Shown: piece after piece, positions 43,523 to 53,351 of the stretch
How positions within the stretch are numbered: the first letter of the stretch is position 1
Layout of the letters: every line of letters begins with the position of its first letter
NCBI GenBank assembly: GCA_022565395.1
Contig: JAIUMV010000003.1
Span: 62,001-126,000 of the forward strand
Origin: Marinobacter sp.
Lineage (GTDB): Bacteria; Pseudomonadota; Gammaproteobacteria; Pseudomonadales; Oleiphilaceae
Direction of reading: 5' to 3'
Length of the DNA: 64,000 nt
Program-made: the position numbers and the translations under genes
Notes under the pieces: generated by a model
Databases searched by the model: none
Told to the model about the DNA's origin: nothing
Seen by the model: only the letters and a program-made list of their open reading frames with translations

Positions 43523-44763
43523 TGCTGATGATGAACACCACCCTGGACAACATCCGGGAACGCCTGTCACGCCTGGGGTTGTTGAACGCCCGCTACGGCT
43601 GGGTGCTGGTACTGGCGGTGCTGCTGCTGGCCATAGGCCTGATCTATCTGACCTCACCGGCGGCCAGGGTTCGCCTGCCGGAGTCGTTACAGCAGGAGAT
43701 CAGAGTGATTCTGGCAGAACCAGCCGAACAGGGGTTGGTGGTAGCGAGTCAGGGCCTGGTGCGTGCGCGGGATACCGTGGTGTTGACCATGGAAACCTCC
43801 GGCCGCGTGCTGACGGTGGCGGAGGTATTCCGCACCGGCGGTTGGGTGGAGGAGGGGGACGTACTGCTCGCCCTTGATCCGGAGCCCTTGCAACTGGAAG
43901 TCACCCGGCACCGGCATGAGCTGGCATCAGCCCAACTGCACCTGCAGCAGGCACGCGCCAGCGCCCAGGTGGCCAGGCGTAATGCCAGCCCCAATGCCAC
44001 CCCCTTTGCTCGCCAGATACCGCAAGTGCAGGAGGCGGAAGCCCGTGTGGCCCTGGCGGAGGCCGCACTGGCGGTTGCCCAGCGGCGCCTGGACGAGTCT
44101 GAGCTCAGGGCACCGTTTAGCGGGCGCTTGTCCCAGGTGCAGGTGGCACGGGGGCAGCAGGTGCTGGCAGGGGAGGCCCTCGCACGTCTCTACAGCGCGG
44201 GAGAAATGGAGGTCCCGTTACCTGTGCGGGACGAGGTGTTACAACTGCTGACGGATCCGTCCCAGGACTACCGCACACCCCTTGCTATCCCCGTGCGGTT
44301 GACCGGGCGCTTCGGTGGTGTGGTACACCAGTGGGATGGTGTGATCAGTCGGCGTGAGGGCGGCCTGAGCCGTAACCAGATGACCACCCTCATTGCGGAT
44401 GTCACCCTGGCCCCCGGCCAGCCCCCGCTGGAACCCGGTGTCTATGTGGAAGCCGCTATTCAGGGACGCCCAATTCAGGGCATTGTTGCCTTGCCCCGTA
44501 GCGCGTTAATCAACGAGCGGGAGTTGTGGGTGGTGGCGGATGACGTGTTGACCCGCCGCCCGGTGGAGTGGGTGTACCGCGACCAGCATACCCTTTACGT
44601 TCGTAACGGTGTCAGTGCCGGCCAGTGGGTGGTGGCGCAGGGACACGACTTCCTGCTGGAGGGGGGCATGGTGACCGGCTTGCGCGCCGCTCAGCCACAG
44701 GATGCTGCCAATCTGGCCACCCTGGTGATTACCCGCACGGACACCGAGGGTAAAACCCTGTGA
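43519..44763 (+). CDS. RND efflux periplasmic adaptor (membrane fusion protein) 1
   Basis: A 414-residue adaptor: one N-terminal membrane helix at about 29-46 (WVLVLAVLLLAIGLIYL), lipoyl half-motif around VLTVAEVFRTGGWVEEGDVLLALD, alpha-hairpin with VTRHRHELASAQLHLQQ, second lipoyl half (ELRAPFSGRLSQVQVARGQQV), then beta-barrel and membrane-proximal domains (GIVALPRSALINERELWVV as usual). It links the inner-membrane pump to an outer-membrane channel. It starts at GTG 43519 over the stop of the previous gene and overlaps its pump gene at the end. Confidence 0.9.
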   Translation: MMLMMNTTLDNIRERLSRLGLLNARYGWVLVLAVLLLAIGLIYLTSPAARVRLPESLQQEIRVILAEPAEQGLVVASQGLVRARDTVVLTMETSGRVLTVAEVFRTGGWVEEGDVLLALDPEPLQLEVTRHRHELASAQLHLQQARASAQVARRNASPNATPFARQIPQVQEAEARVALAEAALAVAQRRLDESELRAPFSGRLSQVQVARGQQVLAGEALARLYSAGEMEVPLPVRDEVLQLLTDPSQDYRTPLAIPVRLTGRFGGVVHQWDGVISRREGGLSRNQMTTLIADVTLAPGQPPLEPGVYVEAAIQGRPIQGIVALPRSALINERELWVVADDVLTRRPVEWVYRDQHTLYVRNGVSAGQWVVAQGHDFLLEGGMVTGLRAAQPQDAANLATLVITRTDTEGKTL

Positions 44764-47700
44764 TGACAGCCTCCTTACGTTGGTTTATAGACCGCCCGGC
44801 GGTGGCAAACCTGCTGGCGATGATTCTGGTGCTGGGGGGGCTGTTTGCCATCCCTAACACCCGCCAGGAAACCCTGCCCAATGTCCCCCTGGAACGTATT
44901 GGTATTGTCAGCTCCCTGCCTGGAGCGGCGCCACAGATGGTTGAACAGCGTCTGTGTATGCCTATCGAGACGGCGGTGTACGGTGTTGAGGGCATTTCCG
45001 GGTTGCGCAGCGAGTCCAGAGAAGGGCGTTGCTCTATCACGGTGGACGTGCTGGAAGGCTTCAAAGCCTCCGAAGTCAGGGATGCGCTGGCCGCCCGCGT
45101 TGATGCCATGAGTCAGTTGCCCCCGGATGCCAGTCGCCCGCGGGTGGAGGAAGTCGTGTTTCGCAATCGGGTGGCTCGGCTGCTGCTGGCGGGTGAAGCC
45201 AGCCCCCTGGAGTTACACCAGACCGCCTGGCAGATACGCAGCCGTCTGCTGGCAGACCCTGCCATTACCGACGTGGTGTTGGAAGGCCTGCCAGACCGGG
45301 AAATAGCCATAGCACTGGATCGGCAGGATCTCTATCGCTACCAGCTTACCTTTGATGAGGTTGCGGAGGCTATTCGTCGCCATGTCGGACGCGTCACCGG
45401 TGGCCTGTTGCGGGAGCCGGGAGCCAGCGCCCTGCTGCAGACCGGTGATCCGGTCAGTAGGGCCGCTGACTATGGCCTGATACCGGTGCGGCAGGACGCC
45501 GGTGGCGAAAGGCTGAATCTGGAGCAGGTTGCTGTCATTCATGACGGCTTCAGCCGTGATGCCATGGCTAGCTGGCTGGATGGTCAGCCGGCGGTCGCGC
45601 TGGATGTATACCTGGCCGGTAGTCAGAATGTTCTAGACATTGCCGATGCGGTTACCAGGCTTGCCGATCGGGTTGCTGATGAACTGGCGGAGCAAGGGCG
45701 CTTCCGCTTGATACTGTGGGAAGATGATGCCGATCAGTACCGTCAGCGCACCGGCTTGCTGCGCAGTAATGCCCTGCAGGGGCTGTTGATGCTGATTGTG
45801 GTACTGGGCGTGTTTCTCGGTTTGCGGCTGGCGGTCTGGGTAGGGGCCGGCATACCGGTTGCCATGCTGGGTGCCTGCATGATCCTGCCGCTGGCGGGCG
45901 AATCATTCAATACCATCTCGCTGTTCGCCTTTATCCTGGTGTTAGGCATTGTGCTGGACGATGCCGTTATCGTTGGTGAGAGTTGCGAGCAGCAAGTACG
46001 CCGCCAGGGGGCTACTGCTGATGCCATTGAGGCGGGTACCCGACGGGTGGCCGGGCCCATTGTTGGTGCTGTCATCACCACCATGCTGGCATTTTCCCCT
46101 ATGCTGTTCCTGCCGGGCCCGGAAGGTGAGTTCATGCGGGTGGTGCCGTTGGTGGCCATAACCATACTGGCTTTGTCGCTGGTGGAGTGTCTGTGGATTC
46201 TGCCTGCGCATCTGCGGCAGGCGTCTGCCATGCCACCGGGCCGATCCGAGCGCTTCAGTCATGGCGTGAACCAACGCCTTGATGGCTGGATAGAGGCGCG
46301 CCTGCCGACACTGCTCACGGTGTTGACCCGCTGGCGTTATACGGTGCTCGCCGGTTTTGCCGGACTGTTCTTTATCAGCCTGTCGTTGCTGCACAGCGGT
46401 TGGTTGAGCGTTTCCATGTTTTCCCATGTGGAAGGCGACAAGGTGGTGGCGGATGTCAGCTTTCCGGAGGGTAGCAGCAGTCAACAGGTTCTGGCGGCTG
46501 TGCAGCGCTTGCACGCCTCTGCCCAAGTGCTGGCGGACGAGCTGGCAGCTGAACACGGGCAGCCTGCCATCGGGGGTATCCTGGTGGAGCAGGGGCGGCG
46601 TGACAACTACTCCACCGCTTACGACCCCAATGCACACCTGCGTGGCCGGGTGACGCTGCAGCTGCTGAATGATAGCGCGCGCCTCTCGCCCTCGGCACTG
46701 GCTGAACGCTGGCGGCAACTGCAGCCAGTGATTCACGGTGCCACCTCGCTGCGTTTCCACAGCAGTCTGAATGAAATTCGCCCTGATATTCATATTAATC
46801 TGTTTCATGACGATCTGATGGTGCTGGAAGCCATGGGCCATACCCTCGCGGCCCGGTTGGGGCAACTGGAAGGGGTCTACAATGTGGCTAACAGCATGGC
46901 GTCCCGCTTTACTGAGGTGGATATTCGCCTCTACGCCAGCGCCCAGGCCCAGGGCGTACCCGCGGAGCGGGTGGGGCGGCAGGTGCAGTCCGCCTTTCAG
47001 GGGCTGGAGGTGGACCGGTTGCCACAAGGCGACCATGACGTGCCGGTGGTGCTGCGGCTGCCAGCAGAGCAAACCACACATTTCTGGCATCTTGAGCAGC
47101 TACCTATCACGCTGGCGGACGGCACAGTCGCGCCGCTGGACGCGCTGGCCCGTCTGGACGTTCATCGCTCGCCAGCGGTTATCGGTCATTATGACAGGCA
47201 GCGCGCTGTTACAGTGACGGCTTACGTTGACGAACGACAGACCTCGCCGGCGCGGGTCATGCGATATCTGCAGGACAGCGTACTGAATGAGCTGCCGCAA
47301 CACTGGCCTGGCGCCTACTGGGGGGAGGCTGGCAAACCGGTGGCGGTGGCTGAGTTTCTGCGGTATTTGCTGGTGGCGTATGCCATTGCGGTTGTTGCCA
47401 TGTTCTTCGTGATGACGCTCATGTTTGGCAACTACATCCAACCCCTGCTGGTGCTGCTGGCTATTCCCTTCGGCATGGTGGGCGCCATTCTCGGCCATGG
47501 ACTGCTGGGGCAGGGCATGACCCTATGGTCGGTGGTGGGCATTGTTGCCGTCAGTGGTGTGGTGGTTAATGACAATCTGGTTCTGATTGATCGCATCAAT
47601 CACTACCGCCGTCAGCAGGTCGCTGCTCAGGCTGCGGTGGCCGCCGCGCTGAAAGAGCGTTTCCGCCCCATCATGCTGACCACATTGACCACCTTCCTGG

Positions 47701-48032
47701 CAGTGGCACCGCTGGCCTTTGAAACCAGCACCCAGGCCGCCTTTCTGGTACCCATGGCAATCTCCCTGGGATTCGGCGTGCTGTTTGCCAGCATCGTGAC
47801 CCTGTTGTTGGTGCCTGCCCTGTACCTGACGGGGGTGTCCATCGGGCAGGGCACGCAGGTTCGCTTCGCCAAGCCGCGAGAGACCGATTCCGTGGAGCAG
47901 GCCTATGAGTGGGGCTTGCGGGCGCCAGACCGGGCTGCCAACCCCTATCAGGATGACGTGTTGCGAGCCAGCTGGGAGGCAGGGTTGCTGGATCAGAGTG
48001 TCATGCAGACGCCGGCGGGGCTGGCGGACTGA
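44760..48032 (+). CDS. RND family transporter, inner-membrane pump 1
   Basis: The 1090-residue protein has the RND layout: helix 1 at about 15-32, large periplasmic loop, six helices at about 335-500 including TM4 with LDDAVIVGE (proton-relay acidic pair), a second loop, then helices at about 870-1040 (VVGIVAVSGVVVNDNLVLIDRI). It uses proton motive force to pump small hydrophobic or acidic compounds. The C-terminal tail after 1042 is about 48 residues, polar and longer than average. It belongs to the HAE-1/AcrB-like class by motif. GTG start overlaps the adaptor stop. Confidence 0.92.
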   Translation: MMTASLRWFIDRPAVANLLAMILVLGGLFAIPNTRQETLPNVPLERIGIVSSLPGAAPQMVEQRLCMPIETAVYGVEGISGLRSESREGRCSITVDVLEGFKASEVRDALAARVDAMSQLPPDASRPRVEEVVFRNRVARLLLAGEASPLELHQTAWQIRSRLLADPAITDVVLEGLPDREIAIALDRQDLYRYQLTFDEVAEAIRRHVGRVTGGLLREPGASALLQTGDPVSRAADYGLIPVRQDAGGERLNLEQVAVIHDGFSRDAMASWLDGQPAVALDVYLAGSQNVLDIADAVTRLADRVADELAEQGRFRLILWEDDADQYRQRTGLLRSNALQGLLMLIVVLGVFLGLRLAVWVGAGIPVAMLGACMILPLAGESFNTISLFAFILVLGIVLDDAVIVGESCEQQVRRQGATADAIEAGTRRVAGPIVGAVITTMLAFSPMLFLPGPEGEFMRVVPLVAITILALSLVECLWILPAHLRQASAMPPGRSERFSHGVNQRLDGWIEARLPTLLTVLTRWRYTVLAGFAGLFFISLSLLHSGWLSVSMFSHVEGDKVVADVSFPEGSSSQQVLAAVQRLHASAQVLADELAAEHGQPAIGGILVEQGRRDNYSTAYDPNAHLRGRVTLQLLNDSARLSPSALAERWRQLQPVIHGATSLRFHSSLNEIRPDIHINLFHDDLMVLEAMGHTLAARLGQLEGVYNVANSMASRFTEVDIRLYASAQAQGVPAERVGRQVQSAFQGLEVDRLPQGDHDVPVVLRLPAEQTTHFWHLEQLPITLADGTVAPLDALARLDVHRSPAVIGHYDRQRAVTVTAYVDERQTSPARVMRYLQDSVLNELPQHWPGAYWGEAGKPVAVAEFLRYLLVAYAIAVVAMFFVMTLMFGNYIQPLLVLLAIPFGMVGAILGHGLLGQGMTLWSVVGIVAVSGVVVNDNLVLIDRINHYRRQQVAAQAAVAAALKERFRPIMLTTLTTFLAVAPLAFETSTQAAFLVPMAISLGFGVLFASIVTLLLVPALYLTGVSIGQGTQVRFAKPRETDSVEQAYEWGLRAPDRAANPYQDDVLRASWEAGLLDQSVMQTPAGLAD

Positions 48033-48121
48033 CTGTAATTTTTCACTGTATGCCGCTAAAGTTCATGCAACCGGCTACCCCCTATCCAGCGTAGCCTCGC
48101 CTGAAAAAGGATGGCTTTTGC

Positions 48122-49345
48122 ATGCGGCGTTTTGTTCCTGTTCTCGTTATTGCCATCGGTATTGCAGGCTTTGCCCTGTTGCGACTGACCCGCCCCGCGC
48201 CGGATCTGGTCTCGCCCCAGGAACGTAGCTGGCGGGTAGAGGTACTGACTGCCCAATTGCAGCCCCAGGCGCCGGTGTTGCACCTGTATGGGCAACTGAC
48301 AGCGCCAGATCAGGTTCAGCTGGTGGCCCCGCTTGCGGGGCGTGTTGCCGCGCGCCCGGTGGTGGACGGCCAGCGGGTAGAGGCTGGTGCCTTGTTGTTT
48401 GCACTGGATGAACGGGATATTCAGGCCGTCGTGGCACAGGCTGAAGCGGAGCTGGCCGATGCCAGGGCTCAGCTGGCGTCGGAACGCGTGCGTCAGACCA
48501 GTGACCGGCAGGCATTGGTGCGGGAGCAGGCTATTCTCGACAGCGCCCGCCGCCAGCAGGAACGTACGGAATCCCTCGTTAATCGCAACCTGGCATCCCG
48601 TGAAGCTCTGGATGCAGTCACCGATAATCTTACCCGGGCTGAGCTGACAGTCACCCAGCGGCAGCGGGCCACAGCCGAGGCCCCATACCGCGAAGCGAGC
48701 CTGCAGGCCCGTGTTACACGGGCCGAAGCCAATCTGGCCAGCGTGCAGCGGGATGCCATCCTGAGTCGGGCTGAAGCACCTTTTGCGGGTGTGGTCAGTC
48801 AGGTGCGGGTCGCGCCGGGTGACCGGGTTGCGCCCCAACAGCCTCTGCTGACCCTGTACCCTGTTGACGGACTGGAACTACGCGCGCTGATACCGCAACA
48901 GTACACCATGGAGCTGTCCCAGGCGCTGGAATCCGGGCTGGTGTTGTGGGCCGGGGCGGATTCGGGGCAAAGATTCCGGTTGCAGGGGTTAGCGGGCGAG
49001 GGCAGCCCAGCGGGCACCGAAGCACGGTTATTGTTGGACGGCGAGCCCGTTGGCCTCAGGCCTGGGGTGATGGTTCCTGTCCAGCTCCAGCGACCAACCC
49101 AGCCAGCCCTGTTGGCTTTGCCCTACAGTGCCCTCTATGGCAGTGACGTGATCTATGTGGTGGATGACAGCAGCCGTATGCGGCGGCTGCAGATCCAGCG
49201 GGTGGGTGAGTTGCTGCGGCCCGACGGTGAGCGCTGGATACTGGTGCAAGGCGCAGACCTGCAGGATGGCTTGCCGGTGATCCTGACGCACCTGCCCAAT
49301 GCCATAACCGGCCTCAAGGTCGAGGTGGTGGGGGCCGAGCCGTGA
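48122..49345 (+). CDS. RND efflux periplasmic adaptor (membrane fusion protein) 2
   Basis: A 407-residue second adaptor with membrane helix 3-20 (FVPVLVIAIGIAGFALL), lipoyl half (VAPLAGRVAARPVVDGQRV), a long alpha-hairpin (AEAELADARAQLASERVRQ onward), second lipoyl half (LSRAEAPFAGVVSQVRVAPG) and barrel domain. It is 89 bp from pump 1, the largest gap in the cluster, so an internal promoter is possible. It overlaps pump 2 by 4 nt. Sequence differs clearly from adaptor 1, so this is not a recent tandem copy. Confidence 0.9.
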   Translation: MRRFVPVLVIAIGIAGFALLRLTRPAPDLVSPQERSWRVEVLTAQLQPQAPVLHLYGQLTAPDQVQLVAPLAGRVAARPVVDGQRVEAGALLFALDERDIQAVVAQAEAELADARAQLASERVRQTSDRQALVREQAILDSARRQQERTESLVNRNLASREALDAVTDNLTRAELTVTQRQRATAEAPYREASLQARVTRAEANLASVQRDAILSRAEAPFAGVVSQVRVAPGDRVAPQQPLLTLYPVDGLELRALIPQQYTMELSQALESGLVLWAGADSGQRFRLQGLAGEGSPAGTEARLLLDGEPVGLRPGVMVPVQLQRPTQPALLALPYSALYGSDVIYVVDDSSRMRRLQIQRVGELLRPDGERWILVQGADLQDGLPVILTHLPNAITGLKVEVVGAEP

Positions 49346-52300
49346 GGCGGCGTAAAGGCGTTATTGGCTTTTTTGTCCAACACCGGGTGGCTGCCAACCT
49401 GGTGATGCTGATGATGCTGCTTGGTGGTGTGCTGGCCCTGACCCGCATGAATATTCAGTTTTTTCCGAGTTTTGCCCTGGATGTAGTCAGTGTGCGGGTG
49501 GTGTGGAGTGGGGCGTCTGCAGAGGATGTGGAGCAGGGGGTGACCAACCCGCTGGAGCAGCGCTTGCGCAGTGTGTCTGGTTTAAAACGCATGACCTCTA
49601 CCTCGGCCCAGGGAGTGGCGTCCATTACCCTGGAGTTTATCGAGGGTACCAATGCCATTCAGGCGCTGGACGATGTGCGCCAACGGGTTGACGAATTCAC
49701 CAATCTGCCGGCTGACGCGGAGCTGCCGAGGGTCACCCGCATCGAGCGCTATGAGCCGGTGGCCAGTCTGATGGTCTACGGCAACGTGGACCCGGCAGAG
49801 CTGCGGCAGCTGGCCTACCGCTTCGAAAGCGAGTTGCTGCAGCGTGGCATAGATCGGGTGCAGATCCGTGGCCTCCCCGCTCAACAGGTCAGCATTGATA
49901 TCCCGGTGGAGCGCCTGACGTCTCTTGGACTGACTCTGGATCAGGTGGCTGACCGGGTGGCTTCGCTGTCCCGTGATTTGCCTGCCGGCTTGCTGGGGCA
50001 GCAGGATGCCACCCGGGAGCTGCGGTCCATTGATCAGCGCCGCACCCCCCAGTCTTTCGAAACCATTCCTGTGCTGGTAGGCGACCGTATCCAGGTGCGG
50101 CTCGGTGATGTGGCTATCATTCGTCAGGAAGACCGGGAACAGCAGGAGCGTTTGAGTCGTGACGGGCTGCCCGCCGTAGAGCTGCAATTGCAACGGGCAG
50201 AGCAGGGCCATTCCCTTGCCGCCGCCCGGGTCCTGCAAGGCTGGCTGGCGGATACGGAGGCGACGCTGCCGCCCAGTGTTCAGCTTACAGTCTATGACGA
50301 AACCTGGCAGCTACTGGATGACCGTATCAAGTTGCTGTTGAAGAATGGTCTTGGTGGCTTGGTGCTGGTACTGGTGTTGCTCTACCTGTTCCTGCCCGGG
50401 CGGGTGGCTTTTTGGGTTGCGGTTGGCATACCTACCGCCTTTCTGGCGGCACTGGGTGTGCTATGGGGCGTCGGCGGGTCTATCAACATGATCTCCCTGT
50501 TTGCCCTGATCATGGCCCTGGGGGTGATTGTTGATGACGCCATCGTCGTGGGGGAGGACGCAGACGCCCATGCCCGGGCGGGGGAAGACCCGCGTTACGC
50601 CTCGGAGGGTGCCGCCAAGCGCATGGTGTGGCCGGTACTGGCATCCTCGCTAACGACGGTGGCAGCCTTTATGCCCCTGTTCATGGTGGGGGGTGTCATA
50701 GGTAACATCCTCGGTGATATTCCTCTCGTGATGATTTGTGTGCTGGTGGCCTCCTTGCTGGAGTGCTTTATCGTGCTCCCCGCGCATTTACGTCATGCGT
50801 TCAGTGGTCGCGTTGTAAAAGCCGGGGGGCAGGCCGTCACCCGTTGGCCGGAAACCTGGCGCCAGCGTTTTGAACAACGCTTTGATGAATTTCGCCAGGG
50901 CCCGTTTCGACGGTTGTCGGCCTATACCCTGCAGCACCGCGGGGTGACGCTGGCGGCAGCGGTAGCATTGGCGCTGGTGACTGCAGGGCTGGTGGCCGGT
51001 GGCCGTATTGGTTTCAACTTCTTTCCGACACCTGAACCCTCGGTGTTTTATGCCAATGCCAGCTTTGTGTCCGGTACCCATCGTGACAAAGTGGATGCAT
51101 TTCTTGAGCATATGCAGCAGACCCTCAACGACACGGAGGCTGAGCTGGGGGGCGGGCTGGTCCTGCACGCCATTACCTACCATGGCAGCAGCCTGTCGCC
51201 GGGGCTCTCCGTTCGCCGTGGTGATGAGGTGGGTTCCATTCTGGTGGAGCTGGTGCCTTCCGATCGCCGCAACGTTCGTAACCCGGAGTTTATAAAGGCC
51301 TGGCGTGACCGCCTGCAGTTGCCCGCGGCGATCGACAGCCTAAACATTGCCGAGCGCCAGGCGGGGCCACCGGGGCGGGACATCAATGTGCGGCTGTTGG
51401 GGGATGATGCGGTCAGCCTGAAGCAGGCGGCAGAGGTGCTGGCGCAATCCCTGGCGACGCTGCCAGGCATCATGGACGTGGAAGATGACATGCCCTGGGG
51501 GCGGGAGCAGCTGATTTATCGGGTGAATCCCTGGGGTGCAGCTCTGGGGCTCACCACCGTGGATCTGGGGCGTCAGCTGCGGGCGGCTTTTGACGGGCGT
51601 ATTGCCCAGATATATCAGGATGGCCGGGATGAAGTGGAAGTGCGGGTGCAGTTGCCTCGTGCGCAGCGGGAAGCCCTGGGCACCCTGGCGCGCTTGAGCG
51701 TACGAGTGCCGGATGGCCGTTTCGTGCCTCTGGGGCAGGTGATGGACCTGGAGCATCGCCAGGGCTTTCAGGCCCTGCGTCATGCTGAGGGCGAACTGGC
51801 CGTTGAGGTAACCGCCGCCCTGAACACTGAAATCAATACTGCAGCCAGCATCCTGGCCAGCCTGCAGCATGGGGTGTTGCCGGAGCTCGCCGCCCGTTAC
51901 AACCTGCGCTACAGCTTTGAAGGACGTGCGGCAGACCAGCGGGAAACCATTGCCGACATGCGGGTTGGCCTGCTGGTGGGCCTGGCTTTGATGTACGTGG
52001 TGCTGGCCTGGGTGTTCTCATCCTGGAGCTTGCCCCTGATTGTGATGGCCATTATCCCTTTTGCCCTGGTGGGCGCCTTGCTCGGGCACTATGTTATGGG
52101 GCTGCAGTTAACCGTGCTGTCCCTGTTTGGCTTGTTTGGTCTTTCCGGGATTGTGGTTAACAACGCCATCATCCTCACGGCGTTCTACAACCAGCAGCGC
52201 GTCCGCGGCCTTTCAATTGATGCTGCCCTAAACGAGGCGGTAGTTCAGCGGGTGCGGGCCGTGCTGCTGACCTCTCTGACGACCATTGGTGGCCTGTTGC

Positions 52301-52485
52301 CACTGATGTTTGAAACCTCGTTACAGGCACAGTTTCTGATCCCCATGGCCACGTCCATAGCCTTCGGCCTGGGTTTGTCGACACTGCTGGTATTGCTGGT
52401 GGTTCCGGCTTTGTTGTCCTATGTGGAGCAGTGGCGGGCCTGGCGGGCAGCGCGCTCGGGTCAGGTGGCCGCGGCGCCGGGTTGA
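49342..52485 (+). CDS. RND family transporter, inner-membrane pump 2
   Basis: A 1047-residue RND pump, with GTG start over the adaptor 2 stop. Helix 1 (LVMLMMLLGGVLAL), TM4 with MALGVIVDDAIVVGEDADAH (the conserved acidic pair), second TM set with LSLFGLFGLSGIVVNNAIIL, all expected for the AcrB-like family. It differs in sequence from pump 1. No outer-membrane channel gene is in the cluster, so both pumps must borrow a TolC-like partner from elsewhere. The gene ends where a convergent solute-binding gene ends, with 0 bp between. Confidence 0.92.
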   Translation: MRRRKGVIGFFVQHRVAANLVMLMMLLGGVLALTRMNIQFFPSFALDVVSVRVVWSGASAEDVEQGVTNPLEQRLRSVSGLKRMTSTSAQGVASITLEFIEGTNAIQALDDVRQRVDEFTNLPADAELPRVTRIERYEPVASLMVYGNVDPAELRQLAYRFESELLQRGIDRVQIRGLPAQQVSIDIPVERLTSLGLTLDQVADRVASLSRDLPAGLLGQQDATRELRSIDQRRTPQSFETIPVLVGDRIQVRLGDVAIIRQEDREQQERLSRDGLPAVELQLQRAEQGHSLAAARVLQGWLADTEATLPPSVQLTVYDETWQLLDDRIKLLLKNGLGGLVLVLVLLYLFLPGRVAFWVAVGIPTAFLAALGVLWGVGGSINMISLFALIMALGVIVDDAIVVGEDADAHARAGEDPRYASEGAAKRMVWPVLASSLTTVAAFMPLFMVGGVIGNILGDIPLVMICVLVASLLECFIVLPAHLRHAFSGRVVKAGGQAVTRWPETWRQRFEQRFDEFRQGPFRRLSAYTLQHRGVTLAAAVALALVTAGLVAGGRIGFNFFPTPEPSVFYANASFVSGTHRDKVDAFLEHMQQTLNDTEAELGGGLVLHAITYHGSSLSPGLSVRRGDEVGSILVELVPSDRRNVRNPEFIKAWRDRLQLPAAIDSLNIAERQAGPPGRDINVRLLGDDAVSLKQAAEVLAQSLATLPGIMDVEDDMPWGREQLIYRVNPWGAALGLTTVDLGRQLRAAFDGRIAQIYQDGRDEVEVRVQLPRAQREALGTLARLSVRVPDGRFVPLGQVMDLEHRQGFQALRHAEGELAVEVTAALNTEINTAASILASLQHGVLPELAARYNLRYSFEGRAADQRETIADMRVGLLVGLALMYVVLAWVFSSWSLPLIVMAIIPFALVGALLGHYVMGLQLTVLSLFGLFGLSGIVVNNAIILTAFYNQQRVRGLSIDAALNEAVVQRVRAVLLTSLTTIGGLLPLMFETSLQAQFLIPMATSIAFGLGLSTLLVLLVVPALLSYVEQWRAWRAARSGQVAAAPG

Positions 52486-53223
52486 TTACTTCAGCGGTGC
52501 GTCCAGATAGGTGCTGACAATAGCGTCATAACGCCCGTCCGCCTTCAGTTGTCGAAGGCCGGTGTTGAAGGCATCGCGTACTTCGGGCCGGGTAAATACG
52601 GCATACCGGGGTTGGGGTGGAAATATCACGTGGACATGGTAGGGGGCGTCAAAACCCCGCTCGTGGCGCAACTGGCCATGGAAATACTGGAAGATTCTCA
52701 GGTCCATCACAATGGCATCGGCCCGGTCATTGAACAGCATGTACAACTGGGAGCGCTGGTCATTCACTTCCTCATGGTTGGGGTTGGCCTCAACCATGGC
52801 GGCGTATTCAGGGCCGAGAAAAAAACTGGCATTCTGGAAGGCTACCACCCGCTTGTCTACGAGATCCGCAACCGAGGCGATAGCGAGATCCCGGCGACTG
52901 AGGGTAATGGCAACATTCTGGTAATCAATAATGGCATCGGAATAGTAGAAACCTTCCATGAGGGCGGCAGGAAAGTTGAACGCACCGTCTACCCGCCTGG
53001 CGTGCAGCTCTTCCAGTAGACGCCGGTTGGTGGAGTAGCTGAAAGTGAAGGTATAGCCCTGCAGGGCGAGGGCTTCTGTCATGACATCCACCACAATCCC
53101 TGCCTGTTGCTCCATGATCGCGTAGGGCGGGATGGATGATGATGTAATGAGGGATAATGAGCGCTCTGACGCGCCAGCCGCACCGGACCACAACAGCAGG
53201 CATACTAACAATCTCAGAGCCAT
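52486..53223 (-). CDS. Periplasmic solute-binding protein, family 3 type (standalone)
   Basis: A protein of about 245 residues with a signal peptide (1-19, ALRLLVCLLLWSGAAGAS) and family 3 binding-protein fold: LITSSSIPPYAIMEQQAGIV, VVDVMTEALALQGYTFTF, FNFPAALMEGFYYSDAIIDY, ADLVDKRVVAFQNASFFLG, and RADAIVMDLRIFQYFHG. No ABC permease is nearby. It mirrors the other lone binding protein at 38713-39489 on the far side of the GH3/pump cluster. Start placed at ATG 53221-53223 behind GGGAG. Its ligand might be an amino acid or a product related to the cluster; unproven. Confidence 0.82.
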   Translation of the reverse strand: MALRLLVCLLLWSGAAGASERSLSLITSSSIPPYAIMEQQAGIVVDVMTEALALQGYTFTFSYSTNRRLLEELHARRVDGAFNFPAALMEGFYYSDAIIDYQNVAITLSRRDLAIASVADLVDKRVVAFQNASFFLGPEYAAMVEANPNHEEVNDQRSQLYMLFNDRADAIVMDLRIFQYFHGQLRHERGFDAPYHVHVIFPPQPRYAVFTRPEVRDAFNTGLRQLKADGRYDAIVSTYLDAPLK

Positions 53224-53351
53224 GAGCTCTCCCGGCTTCACTTCAGCGTTAACGGCAGCGTTCCGTGCCGTGGGCGCACATCAACTTATTCGTCAGATGC
53301 CTTTTAAACATAGTCGTTTCAGCAAGGCGTGGCAATCTGTTACAGCGCGCC

